The translations under genes were made by a program, and so were the position numbers. A DNA stretch of 64,000 nt from Natrinema longum (GTDB lineage Archaea; Halobacteriota; Halobacteria; Halobacteriales; Natrialbaceae), in NCBI RefSeq assembly GCF_017352095.1, contig NZ_CP071463.1, positions 1,984,001 to 2,048,000 of the forward strand, read 5' to 3'. Numbering within the stretch: the first letter of the stretch is position 1; every line of letters starts with the position of its first letter. Below the pieces are notes generated by a model. That model had not been told where the DNA came from and searched no databases. It was given only the letters and a program-made list of their open reading frames with translations. This document shows positions 62,001 to 64,000 of this stretch, in pieces.

Positions 62001-63389
62001 CTACTCGAGGTCGTCGACCAGATCGCTCGCGACGCCGGTGTAGCCCGCCGGCGTCAGCGCGTTGAGTTCCTCGCGAACGCCCTCGTCGACCTCGAGGTCG
62101 TCGAACAGCTCGCGGAAGTCCGCGAGCGTGACGTCCTTGCCGCGGGTGACGGCCTTGACGCGCTCGTAGGCGTCGGCCTGTCCCTCGCGTCGGAGGATGG
62201 TCTGGACGGCCTCGCCGATGATCTCCGGCGTGTTCTCGAGGTCCTCGCGCATGACCCGTTCGTTTGGAACGACCTTCGAGAGCCCCGACGCCGTCTTGCC
62301 GTAGCCGATCAGGCAGTGGGCGAAGGCCCCCCCGATATTTCGCTTGACCGTCGAATCCGAGAGGTCCCGCTGGAGCCGCGAGGTCGTGACGTAATCGGCG
62401 AGGAAGGTCAGATCCGAGTTCGCCTTCGAGAGGTTGCCCTCGCTGTTCTCGAAGTCGATCGGGTTGACCTTGTGGGGCATCGTCGACGACCCCGTCTCGC
62501 CCTCGACGGCCTCCTGGCCGAGATAGCGGTCGGAGACGTAGAGCCACACGTCCAGATCGAGGTCGAGCAGGACGGTGTTGGCCCCGCGGACGGCGTCGAA
62601 CAGCGCCGCGAGATCGTCACAGGGGTTGACCTGCGTGGTGAGGCGTTCGAACTCGAGATCGAGACCGTCCTCGACGAACGCTCGAGCGAACGCCTGCCAC
62701 TCCACGTCGGGGTAGGCGGCGTGGTGGGCCGCGTAGGTGCCGGACGCGCCGCCGAGCTTTCCCCGGAGGTCGTCGGTCGCCCGCCGAATGCGGCCCGTCG
62801 CGCGGGCCAGTCGCGCGGCGTAGACGGCCATCTCCTTCCCGAAGGTCGTCGGCGTCGCGGGCTGGCCGTGGGTGCGGGCGAGCATCGGAAGGTCCCGATA
62901 CTCCCGAGCCATCTCGGCGAGCGTGTCGCGGACGTCGTACAGCTCCGGTAGCAACACCTCGTCGACGGCGTCGCGGACCAGCAGCCGATGGGCGAGGTTG
63001 TTCACGTCCTCGCTGGTCAGCCCGAAGTGGATCCAGGCCGACGCGTCGCTGTCGTCGGGCAGCCGGTGGCGGACGAAGTACTCGACGGCCTTGACGTCGT
63101 GGTTCGTCGCCTCGAACTCGGCGTGGCCCTCGGTCTCGAGTTTCTTGATCAACTGGGCGTCTTCCTCGGCGAAGTGCTGATAGAGTCCCCGCAGGTGGGT
63201 GCGCTCGTCGAGGTCGAACTCGAGGGGCGTCGCCTCGAGGTCGGCCAGCGCGATCAGATATTCGACTTCGACGCGAACGCGGGCGCGCATGAGCGCGGCC
63301 TCGCTCGCGTACGGCGACAGCGGCGCTGTCCGGCCGCCGTACCGACCGTCCAGCGGCGAGACGGCGTACAGGGCGTCGATCTCGGTCAT
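62001..63389 (-). CDS. purB: Adenylosuccinate lyase
   Basis: A 462-residue fumarase/aspartase-superfamily enzyme acting twice in purine synthesis (SAICAR to AICAR, adenylosuccinate to AMP). The signature GSSTMPHKVNPIDFEN (about 279-294) is present. Other regions seen are the catalytic His region ARTHGQPATPTTFGKEM, THHDVKAVE-like TNHDVKAVEYFV and the start YAVSPLDGRYGG. ATG 63389 begins the family sequence. It is divergent from the purN gene, giving a small purine locus. Confidence 0.95.
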   Translation of the reverse strand: MTEIDALYAVSPLDGRYGGRTAPLSPYASEAALMRARVRVEVEYLIALADLEATPLEFDLDERTHLRGLYQHFAEEDAQLIKKLETEGHAEFEATNHDVKAVEYFVRHRLPDDSDASAWIHFGLTSEDVNNLAHRLLVRDAVDEVLLPELYDVRDTLAEMAREYRDLPMLARTHGQPATPTTFGKEMAVYAARLARATGRIRRATDDLRGKLGGASGTYAAHHAAYPDVEWQAFARAFVEDGLDLEFERLTTQVNPCDDLAALFDAVRGANTVLLDLDLDVWLYVSDRYLGQEAVEGETGSSTMPHKVNPIDFENSEGNLSKANSDLTFLADYVTTSRLQRDLSDSTVKRNIGGAFAHCLIGYGKTASGLSKVVPNERVMREDLENTPEIIGEAVQTILRREGQADAYERVKAVTRGKDVTLADFRELFDDLEVDEGVREELNALTPAGYTGVASDLVDDLE

Positions 63390-63565
63390 ACTGGTCGTTC
63401 GTCCGGGCCGTTGCAAAAGCGTATCGAAACGGAGAGCGTTCGACGCCACGAGCGTGCATACCTCTCCGAATCAGGTCTCGAATATTGCTGTAATTATACA
63501 CGGTCGTGCACATTATGGTGGCCGAGACCGCAACCACTTTGCCCCTCGCGGGCGGGGGTACGACC

Positions 63566-64000
63566 ATGACGCGAATCGCCGGGATGGCCGGCAACCGAGG
63601 GCGCAACCTGTTGAACATCGCCGACCGCGAGCCGGGGGGAGCCGAGTTCGTCGTGATACTCGCGACCGACGCGGACGCACCGGTGCTCGAGGCCGCCGCC
63701 GAGCGCGGAATCGCGACCGAAGTCGTCCCGCTCGCGGACGATCTGAGTCGCCGCGAGCACGAGCAGCGGGTGCTCGAGGCCCTCTCGGGCTACGAGTTCG
63801 ACCTCGTCTGCCTGGACGGCTACATGCGGATCCTCTCGGACACGTTCCTCGACGCGGCACCCACGACGCTGAACGTCCACCCCGCGCTGCTGCCCGCCTT
63901 CCCCGGCATGGACGCCTGGGGCGACGCGCTCGAGGCGGGCGTCTCGGTGACGGGCTGTACGGTCCACGTCGTCACGGACGCGACCGACGAGGACGGGGCG
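63566..64000 (+). CDS. purN: Phosphoribosylglycinamide formyltransferase-type protein, C-terminus outside window
   Basis: The 145 visible residues have the formyltransferase fold: IAGMAGNRGRNLLNI at the start (in place of the usual VLISGxGSN), FDLVCLDGYMRILSD, then LNVHPALLPAFPG with the catalytic His, and VTGCTVHVVTDATD. It transfers a formyl group to GAR in purine synthesis. In haloarchaea this domain is often fused to IMP cyclohydrolase; the frame is open at the edge, so fusion cannot be judged here. A TGTAATTATAC element near 63488-63498 is a possible promoter, about 70 bases upstream. Confidence 0.88.
   Translation, partial: MTRIAGMAGNRGRNLLNIADREPGGAEFVVILATDADAPVLEAAAERGIATEVVPLADDLSRREHEQRVLEALSGYEFDLVCLDGYMRILSDTFLDAAPTTLNVHPALLPAFPGMDAWGDALEAGVSVTGCTVHVVTDATDEDGA

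Overview
The window is haloarchaeal chromosome. It is GC-rich, its proteins are strongly acidic, and many genes have a TATA-like box about 27 bases before the start codon, the pattern of leaderless haloarchaeal transcripts. It also carries archaeal or haloarchaeal families: chromosomal protein MC1, deoxyhypusine synthase, HalOD1, a bacterio-opsin-activator type regulator and an archaeal PurN-type enzyme. Composition and gene content resemble the Natrialbales (Natrinema/Haloterrigena-like), but that placement is inference.

Layout. 1-6200 is a copper/metal-homeostasis locus: SHOCT membrane protein, permease with two YHS metal domains, CopZ-like chaperone, Lrp/TRASH regulator and CopA ATPase, with shared TTCCAAAG-type motifs in its intergenic regions. 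6300-12500 holds a DUF4382 lipoprotein, a SpoIIM-like membrane protein, MTA/SAH deaminase, a secreted acidic repeat protein and SAH hydrolase. At 12.7 kb is a Cys-rich copper-storage-like protein. 13.1-20.5 kb is a five-gene minus-strand operon (DUF4129 protein, small membrane protein, DUF58, polytopic membrane protein, MoxR ATPase). 20.8-22.7 kb has a sulfite-oxidase-fold oxidoreductase, HisE and a DUF151 nuclease-like protein.

22.9-28.8 kb is the accessory region of most interest. A large AAA+ ATPase with an NTF2-like tail is divergent from two related DUF4157 (HELAH) proteins and an unknown protein. DUF4157 and such ATPases are typical of extracellular contractile injection system loci, so this looks like the loading/effector part of such a system without its structural genes. 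One DUF4157 gene carries an in-frame amber codon where its paralogue has CAG; the other seems to have lost its C-terminal effector part.

29-45 kb is mostly housekeeping: HalOD1 and PAS/HTH regulators, acetamidase, PdxT, a hybrid-type histidine kinase, deoxyhypusine synthase, isocitrate dehydrogenase, methionine aminopeptidase, HIT protein, glutaredoxin, tRNA methylthiotransferase and MC1. 45.3-52.9 kb has a NarK-like transporter, prephenate dehydratase, a tRNA-His-like gene with irregular arms, Bcp, Hsp20, an Ntn hydrolase, a NYN protein and HtpX. 53.3-60.5 kb is the DAP lysine pathway (dapA, dapB, dapD, then lysA, dapF, dapE), split by a structured gene-free stretch and a cupredoxin lipoprotein. 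The window ends with purB and the start of a purN-type gene.

Five copies of an ~80-base palindromic repeat are scattered over 35 kb, and every copy has one end coinciding with the TGA stop codon of a neighbouring gene. No CRISPR array or complete insertion sequence was seen.
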